Assembly (NCBI GenBank): GCA_021806135.1
Contig: JAJZYB010000017.1
Location: 1 to 37,419, forward strand
From: Thermoplasmata archaeon
Lineage (GTDB): Archaea; Thermoplasmatota; Thermoplasmata; Lutacidiplasmatales; UBA184
Direction: 5' to 3'
DNA: 37,419 nucleotides
Of the stretch, positions 7,756 through 17,000 are shown in pieces. Both the position numbers and the translations under genes were made by a program. The stretch's first letter is position 1, and each line of letters begins with the position of its first letter. The notes under the pieces were generated by a model. The model was not told the DNA's origin. It was given only the letters and a program-made list of their open reading frames with translations, and made no database searches.

Positions 7756-8024
7756 CAGCCGTTCTCCTGAACTTCTAAGAACCGTCTCATGGACAGGCCT
7801 GTGTCCGATTCCTGGTCCCTTGAGGCGGCGCAAAAGCCGTTCGGCCCCTGGAGACCGCCTCTCCACGCGCATTTTGGGCCGCCGCTGAACTCGCGGCGAC
7901 CCTGGCAAGGTTGCGAAGGGCCTGCGTCGTGACCCGCCGGCGTCCGACCTCGTCGGCGAGAGGGAGAAGGACTTCCACCGTATCCACCTAGGTTATCGTC
8001 TCGTGCAACTTGCCGAGCTACTCG
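7756..8024. other. Intergenic region between dnaJ and rsmC-like gene
   Basis: These 269 bases hold no recognised gene. A 66-codon minus-strand frame from a GTG at 7987 to 7787 begins VDTVEVLLPLADEVGRRRV and is helical in its first half. It then turns into low-quality sequence rich in arginine and proline, so I do not call it. I looked for tRNA T-loop motifs, the RNase P P4 core and the SRP domain IV hairpin and saw none. Confidence 0.3.
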
Positions 8025-9206
8025 CTACGAACCCCTCCGACGCCCGAAGAGGCCACCCCGTCCCTTTTCCTCCCGGACCGGGGTCTCCTCAGGTGGGCCG
8101 AAGAGCTGGCGGACACCTTCGCGCTGGGCCGCGGAGAGCGTGACGGGGATCTGGACGTGGAGCGTGACGAGGTAATCTCCCCGGGCACCCCCACCGGGAG
8201 GGGGGAGGCCCTCCCCCCGTAGACGCAAGGTGGCCTCGGGCTGAGTCCCGGGGGGGATGGTGAGGAGGGCCCTTCCCTTGAGGGTCGGGACCTTCACCTG
8301 GGCCCCTAGCAGGGCCTGGGAGAGGCTCACGGGGAGTTCGGAGAAGAGGTTCCGGCCCTCCCGGTGGAAGAGCGGTTCGTCCTCCACCCTGACCCGCACG
8401 TAGAGGTCTCCCCGCCGGGAGCCGGTTCCGGGTTCGCCCTCCCCCGCGAGGCGGAGCACGGTCCCGTCCTCCAGGCCGGCGGGGATCCGGATCTTCAGGT
8501 GCCGCGGGACCTGCTTGCGCCCGGTACCCGCGCAGACCGAACAACGCTCGAGGACCGACCGACCGGACCCGTGGCAGGTGGGGCACTCCATGATGGAGAT
8601 CATCTGGGCCGGCCCGCGCATCCGGGTCCGTCGGACCTGCCCCTGGCCCCCGCAGTCCCGGCACGTCTCCAGGGCCGTCCCGCCCTCGGCCCCGTTCCCC
8701 CCGCACGCCGGACACTTCTCCGTCCGGAGGATCTCCACCTCCCGTGTGGTCTCTTCCAGCAGGTCGGAGAGCTTGACGGTCAACGAGAGTTCCAGGTCGC
8801 GACCGCGCGCAGGACCGGCCCGGGTCGTGAATCCCCCGCCGAACAGGCTCCCTAAGATGTCCCCGGCAGAACCCTGCTGGAAGAACTGGCGGAGGAAGTC
8901 GTTGTCCCGCAGCAGGTCCTCCACGTCCTGGGCGTGCCGGAAGTCGCTCCATTCAAACCCCCCCGGGGAGAAGTCCTGCTCCACGCCGGCAAAGCCTCCC
9001 CGGTCGTACCGCTCCCGCTTGGCAGGGTCCACCAGGACCTCGTACGCCTCGGAAAGCTCCTTGAACTTCTCCTCGGCCGCCTTCGGGTTGTCCTTGTTCA
9101 GGTCCGGGTGGAACTGCCGGGCCAGCCGACGATAGGCGGAGCGGATCTCGTCGGGGCCGGCGGTCCGGGGTAGGCCCAGGACCTCGTAGTAGTCCCGTTT
9201 GGGCAT
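8025..9206 (-). CDS. dnaJ: Chaperone protein DnaJ (type I Hsp40)
   Basis: This 393-residue full-length type I DnaJ stimulates DnaK ATPase and delivers unfolded clients. The J domain begins [12 protein letters not shown], with HPD at 33-35. A short glycine/phenylalanine region includes [11 protein letters not shown]. Four zinc-binding CxxCxGxG repeats are visible: CPACGGNG (Cys165), CRDCGGQG (182), CPTCHGSG (208) and CSVCAGTG (222). C-terminal client-binding domains follow. The ATG at 9206 is the J-domain start. The open frame upstream to 9494 is not homologous. The usual partners dnaK and grpE are not in this window, so dnaJ stands apart from them here. It is preceded by the SAM hydroxide adenosyltransferase homologue, 57 bases away. 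Confidence 0.97.
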   Translation of the reverse strand: MPKRDYYEVLGLPRTAGPDEIRSAYRRLARQFHPDLNKDNPKAAEEKFKELSEAYEVLVDPAKRERYDRGGFAGVEQDFSPGGFEWSDFRHAQDVEDLLRDNDFLRQFFQQGSAGDILGSLFGGGFTTRAGPARGRDLELSLTVKLSDLLEETTREVEILRTEKCPACGGNGAEGGTALETCRDCGGQGQVRRTRMRGPAQMISIMECPTCHGSGRSVLERCSVCAGTGRKQVPRHLKIRIPAGLEDGTVLRLAGEGEPGTGSRRGDLYVRVRVEDEPLFHREGRNLFSELPVSLSQALLGAQVKVPTLKGRALLTIPPGTQPEATLRLRGEGLPPPGGGARGDYLVTLHVQIPVTLSAAQREGVRQLFGPPEETPVREEKGRGGLFGRRRGS

Positions 9207-9262
9207 GTGCTGGCTCGCCAGGATCCTCCACGCTGACGGAGCGACCGTGACCGACGGAACGC

Positions 9263-10087
9263 TCAAAGGCTTTGCCGGTGGCGAAGGGTCCCCGCGTGCC
9301 GGGAGGCACCGTGCATGAGCGTCACGGACGAACCCTCTCCGAGGGAAAGGGCGGCGGCTGCGCTCCCCCCTGCCCGGGCGATCTCCACGAGGCCGAAGCT
9401 GGAGACCAGTACTCCCAGCGTTCCGGGGGGGAGGTCCCCATACGTCCGGACCCGGGGGAGGACACGGGCCCCGGACCCTCCGGGGCCCTTCCACGAAACG
9501 CGGACCGGGTTCCCGGGTCCCGGAAGCGCTCCCGGGGGGAGGTCCGTGATGAGGTTGCCGAAGACGTCCACATGGACCACGCTTCCGGATCCCGGCGCCC
9601 GGGACGGGGTTCGGGGGGGGCTCTCCGCCCGGAGCTCCGTGGGGGTCCCCAGGTCCCCCAATCCGGTCCCCCTCGCGAGCCGGGCCGCCGCCGGGGCGAA
9701 GAGGTCTCGTCCTTCGAACGTGGCGCTCAGGGAGCCCCCGGGTCTCACCCTGGACGGGTCCAGACGCACCACCCGACGGGTTCCCAGTTTCTCTCGAACC
9801 GGCCCGAACACCCCGTTATCCGGACCGATGAGGTGACTGCCCTCCTCACACTCGATACCGACCGGCTGCCGTCCCGTTCCCACCCCTGGATCCACCACGG
9901 CCACATGGATCGTCCCGGAAGGGAACGTGGGGGCGATGTGGGAGAGAAGGAAGGCGGCCTCCCCGATCCCTTGCGGCCGGATGTGGTGGGTGATGTCGAC
10001 CAACCGGGCATCGGGGGCGAAGGAGAGGATCACCCCCTTCATTTGGGCCGCATAGGCCCACCCGATGTCGGTGGTGAGGGTGATGAC
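9263..10087 (-). CDS. SAM hydroxide adenosyltransferase family protein (DUF62)
   Basis: Members of this fluorinase/chlorinase-related family hydrolyse S-adenosylmethionine to adenosine and methionine. [12 protein letters not shown] carries the Asp-x6-Arg pair of the family's Asp-Arg-His triad, and PDNGVF and [11 protein letters not shown] are also typical. The triad His normally lies in TFHGRD, but here it reads TFEGRD, so Glu replaces His. The first ATG (10042) would remove the conserved VITLTTDIG start, whose Asp corresponds to the SAM-ribose-binding Asp of fluorinase. That segment is encoded in frame from a GTC at 10087, preceded by GAGGGG, a plausible ribosome-binding site. No standard start lies further up before the stop at 10166-10168. 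The coordinates given use the GTC. The start codon is uncertain, the family is secure, and the activity is uncertain because of the Glu. Confidence 0.85.
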   Translation of the reverse strand, partial: VITLTTDIGWAYAAQMKGVILSFAPDARLVDITHHIRPQGIGEAAFLLSHIAPTFPSGTIHVAVVDPGVGTGRQPVGIECEEGSHLIGPDNGVFGPVREKLGTRRVVRLDPSRVRPGGSLSATFEGRDLFAPAAARLARGTGLGDLGTPTELRAESPPRTPSRAPGSGSVVHVDVFGNLITDLPPGALPGPGNPVRVSWKGPGGSGARVLPRVRTYGDLPPGTLGVLVSSFGLVEIARAGGSAAAALSLGEGSSVTLMHGASRHAGTLRHRQSL

Positions 10088-10165
10088 AGCCCCTCTACCG
10101 CCGGAGGCTGACGGGAGACGCCGGGGTGCCGTGGGTTCTCCCCAGGGAAGCGAGGGAACGCTTCC

Positions 10166-10462
10166 CTACGACTTCATGATGGCCACCAGGAACACGCCGA
10201 CCGCGGCCAGCGCCCCCAGGACCGCCGCCACCAGGACCAGGACCGTCTGGTAAAGGAAGGAACCAAACCCGCCGGTGGCGAGGTGATAGTAGTACCCGGA
10301 CAGGATCCCCACCGCCAGACCGACCACGAGGAGGACGACCCCGATGGCCCGGCTCTTCCCGGATCCGAAGTAGGCCGTGAAGATCCCGGCCAGGAAGAGG
10401 AAGAGCGCGAAGAGCAGCAAGAGGATGGTGACGAACGCGAGTGCGGTGATTGCCAGCGACAT
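10166..10462 (-). CDS. Small three-helix membrane protein
   Basis: This 98-residue, very hydrophobic protein has three predicted transmembrane segments: about 5-32 (LAFVTILLLLFALFLFLAGI), 38-60 (AIGVVLLVVGLAVGILSGYYY) and 70-95 (VLVLVAAVLGALAAVGVFLV). No family was recognised. It starts 20 bases after the RAM-domain gene stop, with GGAGAAAGGAAAG just before the ATG, which suggests co-transcription with that sensor-domain gene. A role as transporter subunit or membrane stabiliser would be a guess. Confidence 0.7.
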   Translation of the reverse strand: MSLAITALAFVTILLLLFALFLFLAGIFTAYFGSGKSRAIGVVLLVVGLAVGILSGYYYHLATGGFGSFLYQTVLVLVAAVLGALAAVGVFLVAIMKS

Positions 10463-10482
10463 AGGTACTTTCCTTTCTCCTT

Positions 10483-10716
10483 TCAGAACTTGATCCCGGT
10501 CAGCGTCTTGGTGTCAATCACTCCGGTGACGGACCGGATCCGGTCCACCACCACCTGCCCCAGGGCATTGAAGTCCGGGGCCTCCACCTTGGCGATGAGG
10601 TCGTACTCCCCGAAGAGCGGATGAAGTTCCACGATCTCCTTCACCCGCAACAACTCCGAGTACACCTCATGCTCCTTGGCGGGCGCGGTGCTGATCAGGA
10701 CAAACCCAATCGCCAC
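10483..10716 (-). CDS. Stand-alone Lrp/AsnC ligand-binding (RAM) domain protein
   Basis: This 77-residue protein is a single RAM (regulation of amino acid metabolism) domain: MAIGFVLISTAPAKEHEVY, then LHPLFGEYDLIAKVEAPD and VTGVIDTKTLTGIKF. It lacks the helix-turn-helix that full Lrp/AsnC regulators have. Such stand-alone versions are common in archaea and form ring-shaped oligomers that bind small molecules such as amino acids. They may modulate partner regulators or enzymes. A clear TATA box, TTTATAAA, lies at 10753-10760, about 40 bases upstream of the ATG. It is followed closely by the small membrane protein gene. Confidence 0.9.
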   Translation of the reverse strand: MAIGFVLISTAPAKEHEVYSELLRVKEIVELHPLFGEYDLIAKVEAPDFNALGQVVVDRIRSVTGVIDTKTLTGIKF

Positions 10717-10752
10717 CGGTGATGCACCTGGGCGCGCGCTAAAGGTCTCCTC

Positions 10753-10760
10753 TTTATAAA
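10753..10760 (-). promoter_or_regulatory. TATA box for the RAM-domain gene
   Basis: TTTATAAA is the clearest TATA box in the window. Read on the minus strand, it predicts transcription start near 10730, giving a short leader before the ATG at 10716. Confidence 0.65.
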
Positions 10761-10838
10761 ACGTTCTGACAGAACGCGGAGGCGCTCCGCGTGCGACCGG
10801 GGATGGCCAGGCCCGGGTGCTTCCGATGGAACTTCCCC

Positions 10839-10848
10839 GTTATGTACG
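10839..10848 (+). promoter_or_regulatory. TATA-like element for the MFS/citrate synthase operon
   Basis: GTTATGTACG lies about 26-30 bases before the GTG at 10870, so transcription would begin at or very near that codon. This supports the GTG start and a leaderless message. Confidence 0.45.
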
Positions 10849-10869
10849 CCGAACGGGCTTGGCCTCGCC

Positions 10870-12231
10870 GTGGCCACGCCACCAACGAGGGTCCCCTGGG
10901 GCCGGCGGTTGGTCGCGGCCCCCTGGCTCCTGGTCTTCGTCCCGGCGTCGGCGGCGACCTCCGCCTTCGGGGTCGCCCTCCCGCTGCTCATCCTGTTCAC
11001 CCTCCACTCGGGGGTGGTGGAGGTCGCCCTGGCCACCACGCTGTACAACTCGGCCCTCATCCCCGCCGCCTTCCTCTGGGGGGTCGTCTGCGACCGCCTC
11101 CAGCTGAGAGCCCCCTTGGTCCTGCTGAATTACCTGGGCTTCTCCATGGTCTTCCTCGTGCTGGCGCTGACCCTTTCCCTCCCCACCCTGCTCCTGGCCT
11201 ACGCCGCCTACGGCCTGGTCGCTCCCTCCAGCGCGGCCGCCTCCAACCTGCTCATCCTGGAGCGCTTCCCCCCAGAGCACCGGCCCATGGCCTTCTCCTC
11301 CTTCCAAGAGCTCAGTACCCTGGGTGGGGTGGCGGGGATACTCATCGGCTTCACCTGGGTCATCCTCCACCCGGAGCCTTCCGCGCTGCCTGGCCTCCTT
11401 TACCTGACCCTTGGGCTGGCCCTGGCCAGTGCGCTGGGGGTCGTCCTCTTCGTCCACGACCCTCCGCGACGGCTGACCCGACAGGCGATCCTGCGGCACC
11501 CGGAGAGCCTCGTCTCCCGGCTCTTCACTTCGATACCGTTCTTCCCCCACCGCCCGGCCCCCGGCTTTTGGGCCCGGGCTTCCCGGTGGCTCCGGCAGGA
11601 GGCCACGCACGAGATCCCTCTCATTCTGGTGGCCGTCTTCCTGTTCAACACCGCCTCCAACCTGTTCAACACCTCGTACGTCCCCTACCTCCAAGCCATT
11701 GGGCTCACCAGCGCCGCGATCTTCCTGGTGAACCTCTCCAACAACAGCGCCCAAGTGATGGTCTACCCGTTCAGCGGGCCGGCGTGCCAGCGGGACGGGG
11801 GAGAGCGGGCGGTGGTCGGGGCGACGGGGGTCCGCGCCATTGGATATGCGGCCACTGGCCTGTTGGCCATCCTTCCCCTGGTCTGGCTCTCGGGGGGAGC
11901 CGCCCTCGGTGCCAACCTGGTCATCTTCGGGGTCCTGGGGGGAGCCATCGCGCTGTACGGCACCGCTTCGTCCCTGTTGCTCTTCCGGTCCATGCAGCGC
12001 CAACGGGCCGGGGGTCTCCTGGGGTTCAACAGCGCCCTCGGAGGCTTGGCGGCCGTGCTCGGCTCCGCGGCCTCCGGGGTGGTCTCCGTTCACTTCGGGT
12101 TCGCGGTCACCTTCCTGCTCTCCCTCGGCGTGATGGCCGTCTCGGTGCCCATTTGGGTCGCCGCCCGGAAGGCCTGGAAGACCCGGCACCCCAAGGGAGC
12201 GCAGGAAACCTTCTACCCCTCCGGTCCCTGA
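10870..12231 (+). CDS. Major facilitator superfamily transporter
   Basis: This 453-residue protein has about twelve hydrophobic segments. The MFS A-motif region between TM2 and TM3 is LWGVVCDRLQLRAPL (G-x3-D-R). A long cytoplasmic loop of about 60 residues between TM6 and TM7 is rich in Arg and His (RRLTRQAILRHPESLVSRLF). The second half begins near IPLILVAVFLFNTASNLFN. The substrate cannot be told from sequence. The start is a GTG at 10870, supported by the TATA-like element 26-30 bases upstream. Citrate synthase begins only 8 bases after its stop, so the two are almost certainly one operon. A role in moving a carboxylate or acyl compound would be a guess from that linkage. Confidence 0.85.
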   Translation: MATPPTRVPWGRRLVAAPWLLVFVPASAATSAFGVALPLLILFTLHSGVVEVALATTLYNSALIPAAFLWGVVCDRLQLRAPLVLLNYLGFSMVFLVLALTLSLPTLLLAYAAYGLVAPSSAAASNLLILERFPPEHRPMAFSSFQELSTLGGVAGILIGFTWVILHPEPSALPGLLYLTLGLALASALGVVLFVHDPPRRLTRQAILRHPESLVSRLFTSIPFFPHRPAPGFWARASRWLRQEATHEIPLILVAVFLFNTASNLFNTSYVPYLQAIGLTSAAIFLVNLSNNSAQVMVYPFSGPACQRDGGERAVVGATGVRAIGYAATGLLAILPLVWLSGGAALGANLVIFGVLGGAIALYGTASSLLLFRSMQRQRAGGLLGFNSALGGLAAVLGSAASGVVSVHFGFAVTFLLSLGVMAVSVPIWVAARKAWKTRHPKGAQETFYPSGP

Positions 12232-12239
12232 CCTCCCCC

Positions 12240-13364
12240 ATGCAGGCGAGCGGGATTCCCCGAGGGCTGGAGGATGTGGTGGTCACCACGTCCGCCATCA
12301 CCTTCATCGACGGGCGACAGGGACGGCTGATCTACCGTGGTTACGACATCCGGGAGCTCGCTCGGTTCTCCACCTTCGAGGAGACGGCGTACCTCCTTTG
12401 GTACGGGCACCTCCCGAAGCCAGGGGAGCTCAACGAACTCTCCCGGAAGCTCGCCGCGCTCCGGGAGCTCCCATCGGGGGTGAGGAAGGTGCTCGAGGCG
12501 CTGAACCCCGGGACCCCCCCCATGGAGGCGCTCCGCACCGGCGTGAGTGCGCTCAGCTCCTTCGAGCCGGAGGAGACCAAGGGCCCCCAGACCTCCCTGG
12601 AGGGGGCGCTCCGGCTCACGGCCGTCCTCCCCACCCTGGTGTCGACCTTCCACCGGCTCCGGCAAGGGGAGCCGCCCGTCAGCCCGCGCCCGGAGCTCAA
12701 CCATGCGTCGAACCTGCTGTACATGATGACCGGGAGACCGCCGTCCATCACGGATGCCCACGTACTGGACGTCGCCCTGATCCTGCACGCGGACCATGAG
12801 TTGAACGCCTCCACGTTCGCCGCCCGGGTGACCGCCAGCACCCTCTCGGACCTCTATTCGGCGGTGACGAGCGCGGTGGGGACGCTGAAAGGCCCGCTGC
12901 ACGGAGGCGCCAACGAACGGGTCATGGACATGGTGGAGGAGATCCACCGCCCCGAGGGGGCGGAGGCCTATGTCCTCAAGAAGCTCCACGAGCACGAGAA
13001 GGTCATGGGGTTCGGACACCGGGTGTACAAAGTGGAGGACCCCCGGGCCACGATCTTGAGGGAGTTCGCGAAGAACCTGGCCAAGGAGAAGGGCGACCCT
13101 CTGCCATTCGAGATCCTGCGGAAGGTGGAAGAGGTGGTGCGCCGGGAGAAGGGGCTCTACCCGAACGTGGACCTCTACAGCGGCCCCTGCTACCGGCTCC
13201 TGGGGATCCCCAAGGACCTGTTCACCCCAGTGTTCGCCGCGAGCCGGGTGGCGGGCTGGACGGCCCACGTGCTGGAGGAGTACGCCGACAACCGCCTCAT
13301 CCGGCCCACGGCCCGGTATACCGGGCCCACGGAACTGCGCTACGTGCCCCTGGCCGAGCGCTGA
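12240..13364 (+). CDS. gltA: Citrate synthase
   Basis: This 374-residue enzyme condenses acetyl-CoA with oxaloacetate to citrate, the entry step of the TCA cycle. Its length matches the short archaeal/type I form. Active-site residues are visible: His221 in KGPLHGGANE, His260 in MGFGHRVYK and Asp311 in YPNVDLYSG. LILHADHELNAS and TAHVLEEY are also family hallmarks. A 2-methylcitrate synthase role cannot be excluded from sequence alone. ATG 12240 is the family start (GIPRGLEDVVVTTSAITFID follows) and lies 8 bases after the transporter stop. The 3' end overlaps the convergent CxxC coiled-coil gene by 25 bases. Confidence 0.96.
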   Translation: MQASGIPRGLEDVVVTTSAITFIDGRQGRLIYRGYDIRELARFSTFEETAYLLWYGHLPKPGELNELSRKLAALRELPSGVRKVLEALNPGTPPMEALRTGVSALSSFEPEETKGPQTSLEGALRLTAVLPTLVSTFHRLRQGEPPVSPRPELNHASNLLYMMTGRPPSITDAHVLDVALILHADHELNASTFAARVTASTLSDLYSAVTSAVGTLKGPLHGGANERVMDMVEEIHRPEGAEAYVLKKLHEHEKVMGFGHRVYKVEDPRATILREFAKNLAKEKGDPLPFEILRKVEEVVRREKGLYPNVDLYSGPCYRLLGIPKDLFTPVFAASRVAGWTAHVLEEYADNRLIRPTARYTGPTELRYVPLAER

Positions 13365-13930
13365 CCGGGCTCCGCTCGGTCCGGGGGCTCCCCCGGGCCC
13401 GAGGGCTTCCGGGCCCCGAGCCGCTCCCGCAGGCCGGAGGCCTCCGTGACCTCCAGGGTCCTCAGGCGCTCTCCGATCGCGGAAAGGGAGACCCCATGAC
13501 CCTTGAGCTCCGAGGAGACCTCGGACATGGCCCGTAAGGGGTCGCGCAGGTTCGGCCGGATGCCCCGGGTCTCTTCCGTCACCTCCTCCAACCGCTCGGC
13601 CTGCCGGACCATGGTCTCCCCCAGCTCCAACAGCCCTTCCCCCGCGCTCCGGATCGCCTCGAGCGGACCGTTCCAAAGGTCGACGCCCTGGAGCTGCTCG
13701 CCCAGGGAGAGGAGGGGGTCCTCGAGGAGGCCCAGGAAGGCCTCCGCCACCTGTTCCACCCGCAGGGCCAGGTGCCGCCGCTGCTCGTCCTGCGGGTCGT
13801 AGAGGCTCACCGCCACGCCGGTGATGCGTTGCGCCAGGGCCTCGGCATGCTCCACATCGAGGACCATCCGGCGGGCGGTGTACACGATATCCGTGGCGTC
13901 GGGCACGGCGCAGGATACGCACGGGTGCAT
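13340..13930 (-). CDS. Hypothetical protein with N-terminal CxxC and coiled coil
   Basis: This 196-residue protein has no recognised family. It opens MHPCVSCAVPDATDIV, with a C-x2-C pair that could bind a metal or be redox active. A helical region follows (about 24-165) with heptad-like leucine spacing (LALRVEQVAEAFLGLLEDPL, LELGETMVRQAERLEEVTEE). The tail is disordered and rich in Arg, Pro and Gly. No signal peptide or membrane segment is visible. It is convergent with citrate synthase, overlapping by 25 bases, and divergent from the NosD-like surface gene. Codon use is GC-rich like its neighbours, so it is probably a real gene. Confidence 0.65.
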   Translation of the reverse strand: MHPCVSCAVPDATDIVYTARRMVLDVEHAEALAQRITGVAVSLYDPQDEQRRHLALRVEQVAEAFLGLLEDPLLSLGEQLQGVDLWNGPLEAIRSAGEGLLELGETMVRQAERLEEVTEETRGIRPNLRDPLRAMSEVSSELKGHGVSLSAIGERLRTLEVTEASGLRERLGARKPSGPGEPPDRAEPGQRSARGT

Positions 13931-14032
13931 ATGGCTTCAACCCCCAGGGCGGGGGACACGGGGCCTTCGCGGGACTCCCGGCGACCTCCGTACCACGCCA
14001 CGGCAAGGAAGAGGCGCTTCGGACGGGGAAGG

Positions 14033-14042
14033 TTTGAAATAA
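14033..14042 (+). promoter_or_regulatory. TATA-like element for the NosD-like surface protein
   Basis: TTTGAAATAA stands out in GC-rich sequence and lies about 27 bases before the ATG at 14065. This is the expected spacing for a leaderless archaeal transcript. Confidence 0.55.
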
Positions 14043-14064
14043 CAGGTCCGTCGCTTTTGGCGCC

Positions 14065-17000
14065 ATGTCCGGTTCGCTCCCTCGGAGCCTACTCATCGGC
14101 GCGATCGCCCTCGTGATGGTCAGCAGCACCCTGTTCGGCGGCGCCCTGGCGGCGCTCACCGGTCCGGGGGCGCATCCGGCGGGAACGGTGATCCACCTGA
14201 CCATCCGGCCCGACGGATCGTTGAGCACCCCGGCGCCGATCTCGGTCTCCGGAAACACCTACACCCTGACCCAGGAGATCAACGGCACCATCGTGGACGA
14301 GCGCAACGGGAGCACCCTGGACGGCGCCGGCCATGGTTTGAACTCGACCGGGTCCGGTTCCGTCGCGTTGAGCCTCTACGGGGTGACCGGCGTCACCGTC
14401 GAGGATCTCAACATCACGAATGCGAGCATCGGGATCTCCATCCAGAACTCCAGCACGGTCCTCGTGGAGAACAATGCCATCCTCGCCATCGACTATGGGG
14501 TGCTTGCCGATTACAGTGAAAACCTCTCCGCGGTGGGGAACCACCTCTCCCCGGGAGGGACCCGGGAGATGGGGATCCGCTTCGAGTACGGAAGCCGGGC
14601 GACCGTGTCCGGCAACCTGATGTACCGGCTCTACGAGGGCATCCAGATCGACTTCTTCCAGGGGGTCCTCATCTCCGGGAACAACGCCAGCAGGAGTACA
14701 TACGGCGTTTACCTCGAGGACAGCACCGACGGGCAGATCCTGAACAACATCGCGGACAATTCCACTTACGGCATTTTCATCTACATTGATACCGGTGTTA
14801 ATGTCTCATATAATAACGCCGGATACAACACCTACGGCATATGGGTTGACTATTCGAACCGGGTGACAGGGTACGGGAACGTCGTCGATCATCCTAGCAG
14901 CACCGGCCTGTACCTGGAATACGACGTGGGGGTGACCCTGGCGGGCACCCTCGCCTCCTACGGCTACATCGGGTTCGAAGTTTATGAGGTCGTGCAATTC
15001 GACCTCAAGGGCGGCACCGCCCTTGGCTCCAGGGATGCGGGCTTCTACGCCGTATATGCCGCCAACGGGACGGTCACGGGTCTGAACACCGCCGGGTCGT
15101 ATTACCCGGTTTACCTTTACTACACGCAGAGCATGGTGGTCCTCCAGAACGTGAACGTCTCCTACGCCGGGGTCGGGTACGGGATCTACGCTGAAGAGTC
15201 CAGCTTCACCATGATCGGGGGTTCCGTCTACGGGGAGACCTCCGAGGCGATCTACAGCTACTACAACCACCAGGTCGACCTGGTGGATGTCAACGGGACC
15301 GGAACCTCCAGCACCTATCTGCTCTATGACGAGTACAGCAGCTCGGTGACGGTCACCGGCGGGCGCTGGACCGGGTACTACTACGGCCTGGACCTGCAAT
15401 ACGAAGGCTCCGTGACGGTCACCGGCACGACGTTCGTGAACGTGACCTACGCAGGCCGCAGCGCTAGCTGTGGGGTGTTGACCCTGAACGACCTGACCGT
15501 CCTCGGCGGGACCCAATCCGATTATGGGTGGTATGATGAGTACTCCGCGTCCGTGACCGTGGTGAACGGCACCTACCAAGACCTACCTACCGGTCTAGGG
15601 CTATATTACGAGCAGACCGACCGCATCCTCGGGGCGAGCTTCAGCGGCATCACCGATTACGGGATCGAGACCGAGTACGCCGGCTCCGTCAGCCTCTCCG
15701 GGGTCCGGGTGACGGGAAGCGTCGCCGTCACCGATGGGTTTTACGATTACGAGTCCGGCCGGGAGTCCGTGACGAACTCCTCCTTCCCTGGGCTCGAATA
15801 TGCGGTCTACCTCTACGGGGACGGGCCGGCGCGGATCTCCAACGTGACCTCGCAAGGCAGTTACAGTGGGATCTACGCAGACTATCCCCTTTCCCTGACG
15901 GTCCAGGACTCCAACTTCAATTCCGACAACTACTCCCTGGATATCTACGCCCAGAGCATCACCGTGACGAACAACACCGCGACCGGGGCCCACATCGCGC
16001 TCTATGCGGAGTACGTCAACCAGGGCTTGGTCGCCGGGAACGACTTCGCGAACGCGAAGAGCTACGCCGCCTGGTTCTACTACGGCAACAACCTCTCGGT
16101 TTCCGACAACAACCTTTCCGGGGCGGGTTCCTACGCGTTGGCCCTCGACTACGTCACCGCCTCCCAGGCCTGGGGGAACGATCTCTCCCACTCGCTCTGG
16201 GGCTTCGAACTCAACAACTCGACCGGGATCGCGCTCACCGACAACCGCATCGCGGGCGATCCCTGGGCCTTCTCCCTGAACAACGCCACCTCGAACCTCT
16301 TCTACCACAACAACTTCATCAACGACGCCAGGTGGGTGTTCAAGGGAACCGTCACCCGGAACGCCTGGGCGGATGGATACCCCGTGGGAGGGAACTACTG
16401 GTCGGCGTACTCCGGGAAGGACCTCAATCACGGGCCGAACCAGAACCTGCCGGGCCCCGATGGGATCGGGGATACTCCCTACACCCTGGGTTCCGGGAAC
16501 GCGGACCCGTACCCTCTCATGAAGCCCTGGACCTCCCCCGTCCTGACCTTCTCCGAGACCGGGCTGCCGACGGGTACCTCCTGGAGCGTCACCGTGAACC
16601 TCACCCGGCTCACGGCCGCCGCGCCGTACCCGCTCGCCTATCCCCAGGTGAACGGAGCCTACACCCCCTACGACTACACTGTGGGGACCGTGCCCGGGTA
16701 CACGGCGCAACCGGCCAAGGGCAACGGCACCTACACCCAGAGCGATGTCACCGTCCCCATCCACTTCTGGACGGTGAACTACACCGTCAGCTTCGCTCAG
16801 ACGGGCCTTCCGGCGAACACCACCTGGGGAGTCAAGCTCTCCTTCGCGGGACTCCAGGTGAGCGGGAACGCCTCCACCCTGGCCCTAGACGCCGCCAACG
16901 GGACGTGGGGCTACCAGTTGGAGTCCCCCACGGGATACGTGGCCTCCCCCTCCATCGGGAACCTCACCGTCAATGGCAGCGCGATCACGATTCCGATCGC

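Noticed and set aside
7787-7987. Possible 66-codon minus-strand gene starting at a GTG
   Set aside because: The first 35 residues look helical but the rest is poor, there is no recognisable family, and long random frames are common at this GC content.
8025-10087. dnaJ and the SAM hydroxide adenosyltransferase homologue as one functional operon
   Set aside because: They are 57 bases apart on the same strand, but nothing links their functions. Adjacency alone is weak.
10791-13364. An 857-codon plus-strand frame spanning the transporter and citrate synthase
   Set aside because: Only the part from 12240 is citrate synthase. The upstream part is an out-of-frame reading of the MFS gene, rich in Pro, Arg and Gly.
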